In this document: positions 9,157 through 17,816 of the stretch, piece by piece
How the letters are laid out: each line of letters opens with the position of its first letter
Numbering within the stretch: the stretch's first letter is position 1
From: Actinomycetes bacterium
Lineage (GTDB): Bacteria > Actinomycetota > Acidimicrobiia > IMCC26256 > PALSA-610
Assembly: GCA_025360585.1 (NCBI GenBank)
Contig: JANYBW010000059.1
Span: 1-64,000 of the forward strand
Length of the DNA stretch: 64,000 bases
Direction of reading: 5' to 3'
Made by a program: the position numbers and the translations under genes
The notes under the pieces: generated by a model
What the model was told of the DNA's origin: nothing
Database searches by the model: none
Seen by the model: the letters and a program-made list of their open reading frames with translations, nothing else

Positions 9157-9171
9157 ATGCAACCTCGGGTG

Positions 9172-9930
9172 TTATTTTTTGGGTGTCGTTAGACAACCGT
9201 AACCATCGTTGCGCACCATCGTCCCCACGAGGGCTTTGAGGTTGACGAAATCGTGGATTGCGTTGTCCCAACAGGCGCGTAACAAGACGGGATCGTAGGT
9301 TTTTCCGACCGCATCGGTCTTGCTGAAATGCAGGTGAGGTCCGGTTGCGATTCCTGAATCGCCGCTCCATCCAATGAGTTCTCCGGCGATCACGCGCGAC
9401 ATTGGTTTGGCGGAAATTCCCGAACGAATGGCACTCAGATGCACGTACATCGTGTACGTACCGTCGTCGTGGCGGATACGAATACGAGTGCCGACCATGC
9501 CGTGATCGACACACCATTGAATCGCCTGTTCGTACGTACCTCCGGGAGGAATGTGCGTGAGTGGATTGCAGTTTCGGGGATCAGTGGAAGTGAAATCAAC
9601 ACTTCCGGTCGCGGTTGCATAGACCGGGGTGCCGATTGGCATCACGAAATCGATGGCGGGAGTTGGATGGGTTGGGCCAGTAGCGCTGCCCCAGGTTGCA
9701 CTCACGCGAAACGTGCCTTTGAATGGCAGCATTCGAACCAGGGGTGGGCGCGGAGCGGCTGTAGTGGTGGTCGGTTTCGCAGCAGTGCTCGGAGTGGTCG
9801 TCGTGACGGGCTCAACAACCTTCGCTCGATGGGTCGTGGCATCGGCTCGGGCGGAGCCGAAACTCATCGCGAACGGAATGCATCCGACTGCCAAACTTGC
9901 GGCCGCGACACTACGGAGGTTGCGCAACAT
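9172..9930 (-). CDS. Secreted M23-like (LytM fold) peptidase
   Basis: Start chosen at 9930 because AAGGGA precedes it and a signal peptide follows at once (LRSVAAASLAVGCIPFAMSFGSARA, cleavage near residue 30), giving 252 residues; a longer frame upstream lacks protein-like features. A Thr/Pro linker (40-62) leads to the M23 domain (~70-215). GPHLHF (His199, His201) and MYVHLS (His164) are present. The usual first zinc motif HxxxD is stretched to His88-x5-Asp94, so hydrolase activity is uncertain. Probably acts on peptidoglycan or as a LytM scaffold outside the membrane. Confidence 0.78.
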   Translation of the reverse strand: MLRNLRSVAAASLAVGCIPFAMSFGSARADATTHRAKVVEPVTTTTPSTAAKPTTTTAAPRPPLVRMLPFKGTFRVSATWGSATGPTHPTPAIDFVMPIGTPVYATATGSVDFTSTDPRNCNPLTHIPPGGTYEQAIQWCVDHGMVGTRIRIRHDDGTYTMYVHLSAIRSGISAKPMSRVIAGELIGWSGDSGIATGPHLHFSKTDAVGKTYDPVLLRACWDNAIHDFVNLKALVGTMVRNDGYGCLTTPKK

Positions 9931-9947
9931 ATTGAATCCCTTCACCC

Positions 9948-9983
9948 GTCGAGCGGTTTTCACTGGGGCCCGAAACGCTCGAC
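9948..9983 (-). other. Inverted repeat in the leader of the M23-like gene
   Basis: GTCGAGCG at 9948-9955 is perfectly complementary to 9976-9983, with a 20-nt loop containing GGGCCC. It ends 17 nt before the start codon at 9930, so it would fold in the mRNA leader. I compared it by eye with the c-di-AMP riboswitch often found before cell-wall hydrolase genes and saw no convincing match. Confidence 0.35.
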
Positions 9984-10049
9984 ACGGTAGGCATCGGCAA
10001 ACGTGCCGTATTTCTCGACCGTGGCGATGGATTGTGTGGGCGATGTGAC

Positions 10050-10093
10050 CAACGGCGTGGTCCCCACGAATTTCTCGGGGAACCACGCCGTTG
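10050..10093 (-). terminator. Strong hairpin after the secreted repeat-domain gene
   Basis: CAACGGCGTGGT plus CCCC (10050-10065) pairs with GGGG, one bulged A, and the 12-base complement (10077-10093). It lies 23 nt beyond the TAG at 10116-10118 in the transcription direction of that gene. There is no U-tract, so it would be a hairpin-only terminator of the type often proposed in actinobacteria. Confidence 0.6.
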
Positions 10094-10115
10094 TGAAGAG
10101 CCACGACCGTTGGAG

Positions 10116-11555
10116 CTACCGGCGTGCTCCTCCCGACGCGGTCGCCATGATTCCCGGAGCGGCCGAGTTGTGTTTGCCCAACTGCGGTACCAGAGCGATC
10201 GTGATCGCGGGATTCGCGCCGACGGTGATGTGAACTTTCTTCGCCAAGGTGAAGTCAGTGCCGCCGCCGTACCAATCGCTTTCGTATCCCGGTGCGTACC
10301 CTTGCAACTTCGATGAAGCTGCGACGAGGTCTGACAGCAATACATCGCCTGGAGTTCCGGTAGTCCAGTCGCCGACACCGAAGCCAGTTTGGTACTGGCC
10401 GCCAAGAGTGTTGAGCGCTGATTTGTACGGAGTGACTCCGGCGCCGTCGATAGGTAGACCCGTGTTCGCGTCCACGACGTGCACAAGAATTTGACCGGCG
10501 AGTGGAAGCGCAAAATTGATATTCGGTGTCACCGTGCCAACCAATACACGAACCAACTTCTGCTTCGAAGTATCGAGACCAGGATGGTTGCGGTACACCA
10601 CGTTGGTGTGCGTTCCCGTTACATGGTCGCAGTCGCCTGCACTGATCTCGACGTTGCCGTTCTCTACACCGACAATGTCGAACGTGCCATCGGCACTCGT
10701 CGGAGCTGACGCAACAATCGTGGTTCCCCATGCAGTAGCGCATGCTCCGGCAAGCGGTAGCCCGGTGACTTTGTCCGTGATGGTTCCGGTGACTTCACCA
10801 GTTCGTGAACCCGCGGGCAGTGGGTCGTACAGCAGATTGAACGGTGGGTTAGCTCCCGACGCAACGGTGAACGTTGTGGCGCTCGCGAAATCTGCACCGC
10901 CGATCCAAATTCCCACGGGATATCCGGGAGGGCTCGGATTGGTGCCGCTCGACCGATTGTCGTTGATTTGCAGGCGCATCGAGCCGGGAGGGCTGTAGAT
11001 CGGTACGCCCTTTCCGGCACCATCAGTGCCGCCGCAGAACGCGAACTGGAATTGATTCGGCACCTGGTAAGGGCAAATCGAAACGTTCGGGATCGTCTTT
11101 TTGGTCTTGGAATCCTTGACCGTGATTCGCGTGATTGCTGCTTTGCCGAGACCAAAATCAACGCCCGTGGTTGCGATGCCGTCGATCACATTGACCAACG
11201 CGCCGCCGCCAATGTTGACGCCCGGAATCGAAGGGGCTGGCGTGGGACCGCCGTACATCGCGGGCCAGTGCTTCGGGACAGTAACGCAGTCGTAGGCGGT
11301 CGCCGGCCATGCCCCTGTGGCGACATTGACCGCGTCGTAGGTACCGTCGAGGGGGTTGACATTCACGGTGACGGGTGGATTCACACCATCCTGGATCCAA
11401 ATAATGACACAGGCGAGTTTGTCGGGCTTGCCGGTGACCGTGTCGAACACCTTGCCTCTCACTTCACCGAATCCGCTCGCGTGTGCAGCGGGTCCCGGCG
11501 CTATCGAAAACGTGGCTGCCGCGACGAGCGCGCCAGCGAGAACTTTCTTCATCAT
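10116..11555 (-). CDS. Large secreted protein with carboxypeptidase-regulatory-like (CnaB/Ig-like) domains
   Basis: Start set at 11555 (ATG-ATG, preceded by AAGGAGCAGAC); the second ATG at 11552 is equally good. 479 residues. A signal peptide (MMKKVLAGALVAAATFSIAPGPAAHA) ends near residue 27. The rest is beta-rich with at least three modules of the form GxVxG(K/T)(V/I)xDxxTGxPL, at about 30-60, 260-300 and 360-390, typical of carboxypeptidase-regulatory-like domains. Cys residues are paired across modules. Likely exported or surface-associated and structural; no catalytic motif is visible. It stands alone, with hairpins on both sides. Confidence 0.7.
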   Translation of the reverse strand: MMKKVLAGALVAAATFSIAPGPAAHASGFGEVRGKVFDTVTGKPDKLACVIIWIQDGVNPPVTVNVNPLDGTYDAVNVATGAWPATAYDCVTVPKHWPAMYGGPTPAPSIPGVNIGGGALVNVIDGIATTGVDFGLGKAAITRITVKDSKTKKTIPNVSICPYQVPNQFQFAFCGGTDGAGKGVPIYSPPGSMRLQINDNRSSGTNPSPPGYPVGIWIGGADFASATTFTVASGANPPFNLLYDPLPAGSRTGEVTGTITDKVTGLPLAGACATAWGTTIVASAPTSADGTFDIVGVENGNVEISAGDCDHVTGTHTNVVYRNHPGLDTSKQKLVRVLVGTVTPNINFALPLAGQILVHVVDANTGLPIDGAGVTPYKSALNTLGGQYQTGFGVGDWTTGTPGDVLLSDLVAASSKLQGYAPGYESDWYGGGTDFTLAKKVHITVGANPAITIALVPQLGKHNSAAPGIMATASGGARR

Positions 11556-11658
11556 GTCTGCTCCTTGGTTCGCGCTCCGCCCGGTGCGGCCCGCGTGCCG
11601 ATTGAAACATTTCCACGGCGCGTTGGCATCCGTACTGAGGTACTGAGATGCGTCCAAA

Positions 11659-11673
11659 CTGCTGGCTCAGCAG
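11659..11673 (-). terminator. Short hairpin after the CoA-transferase gene
   Basis: CTGCTG-GCT-CAGCAG forms a 6-bp stem, starting 11 nt past the stop codon of the leftward CoA-transferase gene and followed on that strand by TTTGG. A weak intrinsic terminator is the simplest reading. Confidence 0.35.
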
Positions 11674-11684
11674 ACAGCTCCGCG

Positions 11685-12896
11685 TCAGTCTGGGTAGGAG
11701 ATCGTGGCATTGGCCCGCAATGCCGCAATTGCGTCGGAGGAGTATCCGATTTCGGTGAGTACCTCGACGGTGTGTTCTCCGAGGGCAGGTCCGCCGCGAC
11801 GAATCGCTGGCATCGCGTCGTCGAACTGGACGGGCGCGGCAGGGAGCCGCAACGTTGCGTGGTTTGGATGGGTCATCGCGTAGCCATTGTCGAGTACCGC
11901 TTGATCAACGAGCACCTCGGGCGGCGAAGCAAAAAATGAATAGATACAACCCTCTGCCCGCAAGGCTGCTTCCAGTTGGGCTCGTGGTTGGGAAACAATC
12001 GCTGCAGAGAACTGTTGTACGAGCGCGGGCCAATCGGGTTTACGGCTCGTGGCGTCGGGGTAGCGCTCGACTAGCTCGGGCAGCCGCAGGGCGCGACACG
12101 TTGGGGCCCAGTAGCGATCTTCGTCGAGCATGCTCAACATCAACCAGCGCGCGTCGGCCGTTCGGTGCGTACCAACGAGGGGAGTCATGATGCCTTTGGT
12201 GAGATCCGGTTTCGGCATTTCTTGTCCGGCGATCGAGCTATAGGCAAGGTCCGGGCCGAGCGACCACATCGCGGAATTCAAAAGCGATGTATCAACGACG
12301 GTACCGGTCCCGGTGCGAAGCACGTGCACGAGCGCGGCACAAATGCCGCCGGCAAAAAACATTCCCGAAGGAACGTCGCCAAGGGCCGGACGTTGCATGA
12401 CCAGCTTGGTTGCTTCCGCATCGGTGAGTGCATGGCCCACGCCGCCACGCGACCAATACGAAACCGAATCGAATCCCCCGGCTTCGGCATCGTCACCACG
12501 CTGGCCTTGACCATGTCCTTTGGCAAACACAAGACGCTTGTTGATCTTGAACAAGTCTGCGGGTTCCGTACCGAGTTTGCGGCGGACTCGCGGGAGCTGA
12601 TTCGTGATGTATACGTCGGCCCCCGCGATGAGTTTCTCGAATACTTCGCGTCCTGTCGCCGTGGTGACATCGAGCGCGATACCGCGTTTGTTGCGATTGA
12701 CGAGTTCGAACATGTAATCCGTGCCGTCCGCATCGGGGACGAGGCCGTTGCGGATGATCGAACGCATCGCGTCGCCCTCCAACCGTTCGATCTTGACAAC
12801 ATCCGCACCCCAATCGGCGAGCGCCGCGGCCGCCGACGGCACGAAACCGTGTTCAGAAAAATCGACGACCTTGATTCCTTGGAGTGGCAGTGTCAT
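11685..12896 (-). CDS. CaiB/BaiF (family III) CoA-transferase
   Basis: 403 residues from the ATG at 12896, which is preceded by AAGGAGCC at good spacing; a longer frame upstream is not supported. LQGIKVVDFSEHGFVPSAAAALADWGADVVKIE opens the family fold and the nucleophilic Asp is in PALGDVPSGMFFAGGI. The C-terminal PALGEHTVEVL motif is also typical. Moves CoA between acids; substrate unknown. It diverges from the APH-like kinase at 13043. Confidence 0.88.
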   Translation of the reverse strand: MTLPLQGIKVVDFSEHGFVPSAAAALADWGADVVKIERLEGDAMRSIIRNGLVPDADGTDYMFELVNRNKRGIALDVTTATGREVFEKLIAGADVYITNQLPRVRRKLGTEPADLFKINKRLVFAKGHGQGQRGDDAEAGGFDSVSYWSRGGVGHALTDAEATKLVMQRPALGDVPSGMFFAGGICAALVHVLRTGTGTVVDTSLLNSAMWSLGPDLAYSSIAGQEMPKPDLTKGIMTPLVGTHRTADARWLMLSMLDEDRYWAPTCRALRLPELVERYPDATSRKPDWPALVQQFSAAIVSQPRAQLEAALRAEGCIYSFFASPPEVLVDQAVLDNGYAMTHPNHATLRLPAAPVQFDDAMPAIRRGGPALGEHTVEVLTEIGYSSDAIAALRANATISYPD

Positions 12897-13042
12897 GGTT
12901 CGAGGCTCCTTGTGTGGCCGGGGTCTGTCGATGGGTGCAACGCCGTGTGGTGGCGATCGTATCGACAACGTCCCACGGTGGGTTCCCAGTGGGTGTTCTC
13001 AGCACGGGTTCTCAGGGTGCGGCAAACGGTTACGGTGTTGCG

Positions 13043-14071
13043 GTGATCCCTGGCGCAACTCGTTCTACTGAATCGCTCTCGGAAGGCATCCGGCGTTGGT
13101 GCGATGCTCGGTGGCCGCACCGCGCTCCGGCGATGGTGATGCAGATCCGTCGTCCAAACGTTGGTTTTTCGAATGAAACGCTGATCGTTTCGGTGAGCTG
13201 GCCGGATGGGATACAGGAGCTGGTACTGCGGCTGCCGCCGATGGAAGGAATCTTTCCTGAGTACTCACTCGGTGCGCAACTGGCCGTGATGGAAGCCGCG
13301 AGCCGTGGTGGTGTGCCGACGCCGCCGGGTTGTGAGCATGTGCGCGACGACTCGTTCATTGGCTGTGAGTTTTTGACTATGCCGTTCGTGTACGGATCGA
13401 TTCCTGGAGAAATGCCCGTGTTCGAACCTTGGGTGATGGCATTGACGCCAGAACAACAAGCAACGTTGCACACAAACTTCATTGACACCCTCGCGAAATT
13501 GCATCAGCCGCACAACGTGCACGCGATTCCCGTGGGAACGTTGCGAGGCGTCGGCGACTCCATCGCGATAGAGCTGGAGTATTGGGATCGTTATCTTTCG
13601 TGGGCATTTACAGGGGAGCCGATAGTTGTGCTAACCGCGGCGTTGGCGTGGTGCCGTGAACAACGCCCGCAGCCGAGCGCCGCGCCCTCGTTACTTTGGG
13701 GTGATGTTCGATTGGGCAATGTTGTGTACGACGATGGGTTGAACGTGCGCGCGGTATTGGATTGGGAAACGGCCACCATCGGCCCTGCAGAAATGGACCT
13801 CGCTTGGTTCACCGTTTTAGACAAAACGATGACGCATTTTGTGGGTAAACGGGTTCCCGGATTCTTGGCGCGCGATGAAATCATCGATCGGTACCAAGCC
13901 AAACTCGGCCGCGCCGTCGAAGGTTTCGAGTGGCATGAGACCTTTGCGTTGTTCCGAGCAACCGCAATTCATTGCTGCACGATGACCGTGGCGGCGCGTC
14001 ACGACGGTAGCGATCCGAGTGCCGTCAACAAGAACCCCGTCCTCACGCTCTTGCACGAACGCCTGCGTTAA
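13043..14071 (+). CDS. APH/ChoK-fold phosphotransferase family protein
   Basis: The GTG at 13043 is the last plausible start before the conserved N-lobe (QIRRPNVGFSNETLIVSV), giving 342 residues; the frame stays open further upstream but that part looks non-coding. The catalytic loop reads LLWGDVRLGN with Asp221 and Asn226; the usual His before Gly-Asp is Trp219, a variant seen in actinobacterial members. The DFG-equivalent Asp is Asp240 (LDWET). The group includes acyl-CoA dehydrogenase-associated (ACAD10-like) kinases, which fits the neighbourhood better than antibiotic resistance. Confidence 0.75.
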   Translation: MIPGATRSTESLSEGIRRWCDARWPHRAPAMVMQIRRPNVGFSNETLIVSVSWPDGIQELVLRLPPMEGIFPEYSLGAQLAVMEAASRGGVPTPPGCEHVRDDSFIGCEFLTMPFVYGSIPGEMPVFEPWVMALTPEQQATLHTNFIDTLAKLHQPHNVHAIPVGTLRGVGDSIAIELEYWDRYLSWAFTGEPIVVLTAALAWCREQRPQPSAAPSLLWGDVRLGNVVYDDGLNVRAVLDWETATIGPAEMDLAWFTVLDKTMTHFVGKRVPGFLARDEIIDRYQAKLGRAVEGFEWHETFALFRATAIHCCTMTVAARHDGSDPSAVNKNPVLTLLHERLR

Positions 14072-14106
14072 GCGGTCACGGTCCCTGTCGCGAAGTTTGG
14101 CGCGTG

Positions 14107-15582
14107 TTATGTCCCGCAGAAGGTTTGGTAGTTGCTGAACGAATCGGGAGCGGGCTGCGCGTACACGCCCATACCGGGCACCTCGTCGAAGGGGTTCCGC
14201 ACTCGTTCGAGGAGGGCTTCGAACGCGGTGAGATCGTTGTTCGTCGCGTCGGCGAGCGCCGCTTCTACGAGGTGATTTCGGGGTATGTACAACGGATTGG
14301 CACGATCCATCGAGCGCGCGACTTCTTCGCGACTCTTGTCCGGCAGTTGTTGTTGCCATCGTTGTTCCCAACCATGAAAGTCGTTGTGGTTCTTGAATAC
14401 TGCAACGGCCGGCTCTGGGTTGCCGCGCAGGAACTCCGCGAGCGTTCGGAAGCCATTCGTAACGTCGCAGCGGGCCGAGGCGAGCAGCCCCACGAAATCG
14501 TCGATGAGTTGCGGGTCGGCTATAGCGGACGGATCGAGCCCCAGCTTGTCCGCCATTGCATTGGTCCAGTATTCGTGGTATCGATTTGTGAATGATCGCA
14601 GTGCGTCGGTGGCTAGTGCGATGGCTGCGTCGTCGTCGTTGCTGATGAGTGGAAGCAGAGTTTCGCCCAATCGAGCGAGATTCCATTGCGCGATCTGTGG
14701 TTGGTTCCCGTAGGCGTACCGGCCCCCGTGATCAATCGAACTGAAGACGGTAGCGGGATCAAACGCATCCATGAACGCGCACGGACCAAAATCAATCGAC
14801 TCGCCGGAGATCGTCATGTTGTCGGTGTTCATGACGCCATGGATAAACCCAACAGACATCCATCGTGCAATCAGCGAAGCTTGGCCGTCAATAACGCGTT
14901 CAAAAAAATCGAGATACGGGTTCTCGGTTTCGCGAGCTTGCGGATAGTGCCTATCGATCGCGTAGTTGGCGAGCCGAGTGAGCAGCGTCGGGTCTTGGCT
15001 TGCCGCGGCATACTGGAAACTTCCTACGCGGAGATGGCTGGCCGCGACTCGCGTGAGGACCGCGCCGGGAACCATGGTTTCTCGGCGCGCAAGCTCACCG
15101 GTTGCAGTCACGGCGAGCGATCGGCTGGTTGGGATACCGAGCGCATGCAAGGACTCACTGATGATGTACTCGCGCAGCATTGGCCCGATGACGGCCTTGC
15201 CGTCGCCGCCCCGCGAAAACGGTGTGCGCCCCGAACCTTTGAGATGCACATCGCGCCGACACCCGTCGCGATCTACGATCTCGCCGAGTAGGAGCGCACG
15301 GCCATCGCCGAGCCTCGGTGAGAACCCGCCGAACTGGTGGCCTGCGTACGCTTGCGCGATCGGAGTCGCGCCTTCGGGGACGATATTTCCGATCAAGGTT
15401 GCGATGCCACTGGTCTCTCGCAACGCGCCAGGATCGAAGCCCAGCTCGATCGCGAGGGGCTCGTTCAACGCGATGAGCCGCGGCGTTGGCGCAGTATCAG
15501 CGCTCCAGATTTCGTAGAGCCCGCTCAGTTCGCGTGCGAAGGAATTGTCGAAAGTTGGGGCAGAAGGCAACGCGATTGTCAC
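14107..15582 (-). CDS. selO: SelO/YdiU family protein adenylyltransferase
   Basis: 491 residues, full length for the family. Recognisable blocks include AYAGHQFGGFSPRLGDGRA (75-95), the HLKGSGRTPFSRGGDGKA active-site segment, and GVMNTDNMTISGESIDFGPCAFMDAF. SelO is a pseudokinase that transfers AMP to Ser/Thr/Tyr of target proteins and takes part in redox stress responses. The chain ends in FCGT, with Cys where mitochondrial SelO has selenocysteine. It is transcribed alone and converges on the kinase gene. Confidence 0.92.
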   Translation of the reverse strand: MTIALPSAPTFDNSFARELSGLYEIWSADTAPTPRLIALNEPLAIELGFDPGALRETSGIATLIGNIVPEGATPIAQAYAGHQFGGFSPRLGDGRALLLGEIVDRDGCRRDVHLKGSGRTPFSRGGDGKAVIGPMLREYIISESLHALGIPTSRSLAVTATGELARRETMVPGAVLTRVAASHLRVGSFQYAAASQDPTLLTRLANYAIDRHYPQARETENPYLDFFERVIDGQASLIARWMSVGFIHGVMNTDNMTISGESIDFGPCAFMDAFDPATVFSSIDHGGRYAYGNQPQIAQWNLARLGETLLPLISNDDDAAIALATDALRSFTNRYHEYWTNAMADKLGLDPSAIADPQLIDDFVGLLASARCDVTNGFRTLAEFLRGNPEPAVAVFKNHNDFHGWEQRWQQQLPDKSREEVARSMDRANPLYIPRNHLVEAALADATNNDLTAFEALLERVRNPFDEVPGMGVYAQPAPDSFSNYQTFCGT

Positions 15583-15839
15583 CGGGCAAGGCTAATCGGT
15601 GCGAGAAACCGAGCTCAGAGCTCGGAGCTCAAAGGCGGTGTCGCCCTCTGGTGCAGTAATCCGGTGGCCGTCGTCGCAATCTGTGAATCTGATAGAGCCG
15701 GATCGTATGCGTCCTCGCCGACGCCACCACGGTCAACCGTTGGGCCCCGATTACTCCGGGTGTACTTTGCGTCGGCAGCGTTGTGTCAACGGCGTTTCGG
15801 TGTTTCCACATAATCGGCGTTTCCACGTAAGGGGTCAAC
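15583..15839. promoter_or_regulatory. Divergent intergenic region with a 12-bp direct repeat
   Basis: This 257-bp gap separates selO from the SDR gene and must carry both promoters. GTTTCCACATAA (15802-15813) and GTTTCCACGTAA (15819-15830) are direct repeats 17 bp apart, the second ending 10 nt before the SDR ATG. The first part has a cluster of GAGCTC-like hexamers (15609-15630). No open frame here looks real. Confidence 0.35.
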
Positions 15840-16601
15840 ATGCGAGTAGTGATTGTCGGCGCGTCGAGCGGGCTTGGTCGCAGCATCGGAATTGGGCTCG
15901 CCAAGCGAGGCGCACACGTTGCGCTGCTGGCGCGCCGGGTGGAGATGCTCACGACGGCCGCCGCCGAAGCCGGCAAGTATGCCACTGCCATCGCGTGCGA
16001 CGTCACTCATACGGAATCAGTCAACAATGCAATTGCGGCCGCAGCGCAAGCTTTGGGCGGTATCGATGGGGTTGTGTACGCCACCGGTATCGGCAATGTT
16101 GCGCGTATCGAAGATATCGATGCGGCTGAGTGGGCGCACATGTTCGCCACGAACGTCATCGGAGCGTCGCTGGTCACCGCGGCTGCGCTCAACGACCTGA
16201 AGTCCAGTGGAGGCCGAGCGATCTACCTGTCGTCGATTAGCGCGTCGCAAACGCCACCGTGGCCAGGCTTGAGTTCCTATGTCGTGAGTAAGACTGCGCT
16301 CGACAAACTGGTCGGTGCATGGCGAGCCGAACATCCAACGGTCGGATTCACGCGTGTCGCAGTGGGCGACTGTGTTGGTGGCGAAGGCGATGCAATGACC
16401 CAATTCGCGAACGGCTGGAACCAAGAACTGCTCGCGGAATTCGGATCAATTTGGTTCACCAAAGGTTACGTGAGTGGCTCGTTCATCCAGATCGACCAAC
16501 TGGTCGAATCCATCGACGCGTTGTTGCGCAGCGGCGCGAGCCTCTCGATTCCAGAAATCACCATCTCGCCCCGACCCCCAGCTGTCGCGGCCGTCGAATA
16601 A
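15840..16601 (+). CDS. Short-chain dehydrogenase/reductase
   Basis: 253 residues, a classical SDR. GASSGLG is at 7-13, Ser132/133 and Tyr147-x3-Lys151 form the catalytic set. A loop before the Tyr (SQTPPWPGLSSY) is typical. The final ~60 residues differ from the usual PGxxxT ending (VGDCVGGEGDAMTQF), so the substrate pocket is unusual. It is monocistronic and converges on the P450 gene, with 21 nt and a small hairpin between stops. Confidence 0.82.
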   Translation: MRVVIVGASSGLGRSIGIGLAKRGAHVALLARRVEMLTTAAAEAGKYATAIACDVTHTESVNNAIAAAAQALGGIDGVVYATGIGNVARIEDIDAAEWAHMFATNVIGASLVTAAALNDLKSSGGRAIYLSSISASQTPPWPGLSSYVVSKTALDKLVGAWRAEHPTVGFTRVAVGDCVGGEGDAMTQFANGWNQELLAEFGSIWFTKGYVSGSFIQIDQLVESIDALLRSGASLSIPEITISPRPPAVAAVE

Positions 16602-16617
16602 CCCTAAAGAATCAGGG
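16602..16617. terminator. Weak hairpin between converging SDR and P450 genes
   Basis: CCCT and AGGG pair across an 8-nt loop in the 21-nt gap between the two stop codons. The similar hairpin at 23220-23239, also with GAATCAGGG, supports a terminator role, although this stem has only four pairs. Confidence 0.35.
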
Positions 16618-16622
16618 CGTTT

Positions 16623-17816
16623 CTACGACGCGTGAACGGGGAGCTTTTCCCAGCCCCTCGCCGTCGAGGTGTGCGCTTGCACCGCATTGTCCGTGTCGAT
16701 TTCCCAATCTGGCCATCGCTTCAAGACTTCGTCGAGCGCGACACGACCTTCTAAACGCGCGAGTGCGGCACCCAAGCAGAAGTGGAGTCCATATCCGAAG
16801 CTCAAGTGGTGGCTCACAGGCCGGTGGATATTGAATGAATCACCGTCTTCGAAATGACGATCGTCGCGGTTCGCGGAACCGTTCAGCAACACCATGATGC
16901 TGCCTTGCGCAATCGTCGTTCCGTAGTGCTCTACGTCGCGCGAGACATAGCGGGCCTGTACTGGCGAGGGTGCTTCAAAACGCAGCACTTCTTCAATGGT
17001 CTGATTGATGAGTGAACGGTCTGCGGCGATTTCGCGGCGTTGATCCGGGTGCTCTGCAAGGGTCTTGCCCGTCCAGCCAATGAGCCGGTTGGTGGTCTCG
17101 TTGCCGGCGCCCGCGATGAGATGGATGTACGTCAACGCTTCTTGTTTGGTGAGGCGGCGCGTCGTGCCGGTTTCGTCAACAAATTCTGTCCATACGAGTT
17201 CGGACATCAAATCGTCGGAGGGTTGTTTCAAACGATGATCGAGATACTCCTCGAAAACCTCGCCGTACGATGCGGCAATCGGAGCGGTCTCCGATGGCCC
17301 GTCAGCTTCGAGTTTCAGGCCATCATCGAAACGATCGCGCAAGGCTTCTTGGTCTGCTTCGGGAATCCCGAGCAGCATGCCGATAGTGCGCATTGGCATT
17401 TGCGCGCCTAAGTCGCGAATGAAGTCGAAGCCACCGGTACCGACGAGTGGATCGAGTGAGCGCGCACAAAATGCGCGTACTTCTGGTTCGATCGCGTTCA
17501 TTCGTTTCGGTGTAAACACGCGCGACATCAACCCGCGGTGCACATCGTGAACCGGCGGATCCTCGAACAAGATCATGCCTGGCGGTATGTCGAAATCCAT
17601 ACGAATGAGTTCGAGGATCGACCCTTTGCCGCTGCGGTATGTATCCCAATCGATGAGCGCGGGCTCCACATCCGCAAATCGCGTCAACGCAAAGAAATCA
17701 TATTTTTCGTTGTAATACAGCGGCTTTTCGTCGCGCATTCGCCGCCATAGCGGGTACGGATCTGTATCGATTTCGAAGTCGTACGGGTCGTAGTAGATGT
17801 CGTCGCTCATGGTCAC
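16623..17816 (-). CDS. Cytochrome P450 (class I, bacterial)
   Basis: 397 residues from the GTG at 17816, which overlaps the SDR stop; ATG at 17810 is an alternative. I-helix AGAGNETTNRLIGW with the acid-alcohol pair, ExxR in EEVLRFEAP, and the heme loop FGYGLHFCLGAA with Cys347 are all present. It needs an electron-donating ferredoxin and reductase; the only ferredoxin here is at 52418. It is clearly a paralogue of the P450 at 37849-39054 (shared FEDPP, HRGL, SRVFTPK and DLGAQMPMR blocks). Coupled to SDR and ALDH genes, suggesting hydroxylation followed by two oxidations to an acid. Confidence 0.92.
   Translation of the reverse strand: MTMSDDIYYDPYDFEIDTDPYPLWRRMRDEKPLYYNEKYDFFALTRFADVEPALIDWDTYRSGKGSILELIRMDFDIPPGMILFEDPPVHDVHRGLMSRVFTPKRMNAIEPEVRAFCARSLDPLVGTGGFDFIRDLGAQMPMRTIGMLLGIPEADQEALRDRFDDGLKLEADGPSETAPIAASYGEVFEEYLDHRLKQPSDDLMSELVWTEFVDETGTTRRLTKQEALTYIHLIAGAGNETTNRLIGWTGKTLAEHPDQRREIAADRSLINQTIEEVLRFEAPSPVQARYVSRDVEHYGTTIAQGSIMVLLNGSANRDDRHFEDGDSFNIHRPVSHHLSFGYGLHFCLGAALARLEGRVALDEVLKRWPDWEIDTDNAVQAHTSTARGWEKLPVHAS

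Noticed and set aside
9931-10049. c-di-AMP (ydaO-type) riboswitch before the M23-like gene
   Set aside because: The inverted repeat invited the comparison, but the conserved riboswitch core sequences are not visible by eye.
9931-10104. 58-codon N-terminal extension of the M23-like protein
   Set aside because: No ribosome binding site, overlaps the terminator of the upstream gene, and a signal peptide begins precisely at the ATG at 9930.
10968-11939. 323-codon plus-strand frame opposite the secreted protein gene
   Set aside because: Crosses the start region of that gene and the end of the CoA-transferase gene; composition is not protein-like.
12165-13046. 293-codon plus-strand frame opposite the CoA-transferase
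   Set aside because: No motifs; the opposite strand encodes a complete family III CoA-transferase.
13043-14071. Aminoglycoside resistance enzyme
   Set aside because: The fold is shared, but the catalytic loop (WGD in place of HGD) and the acyl-CoA context fit the general phosphotransferase family; no evidence for drug modification.
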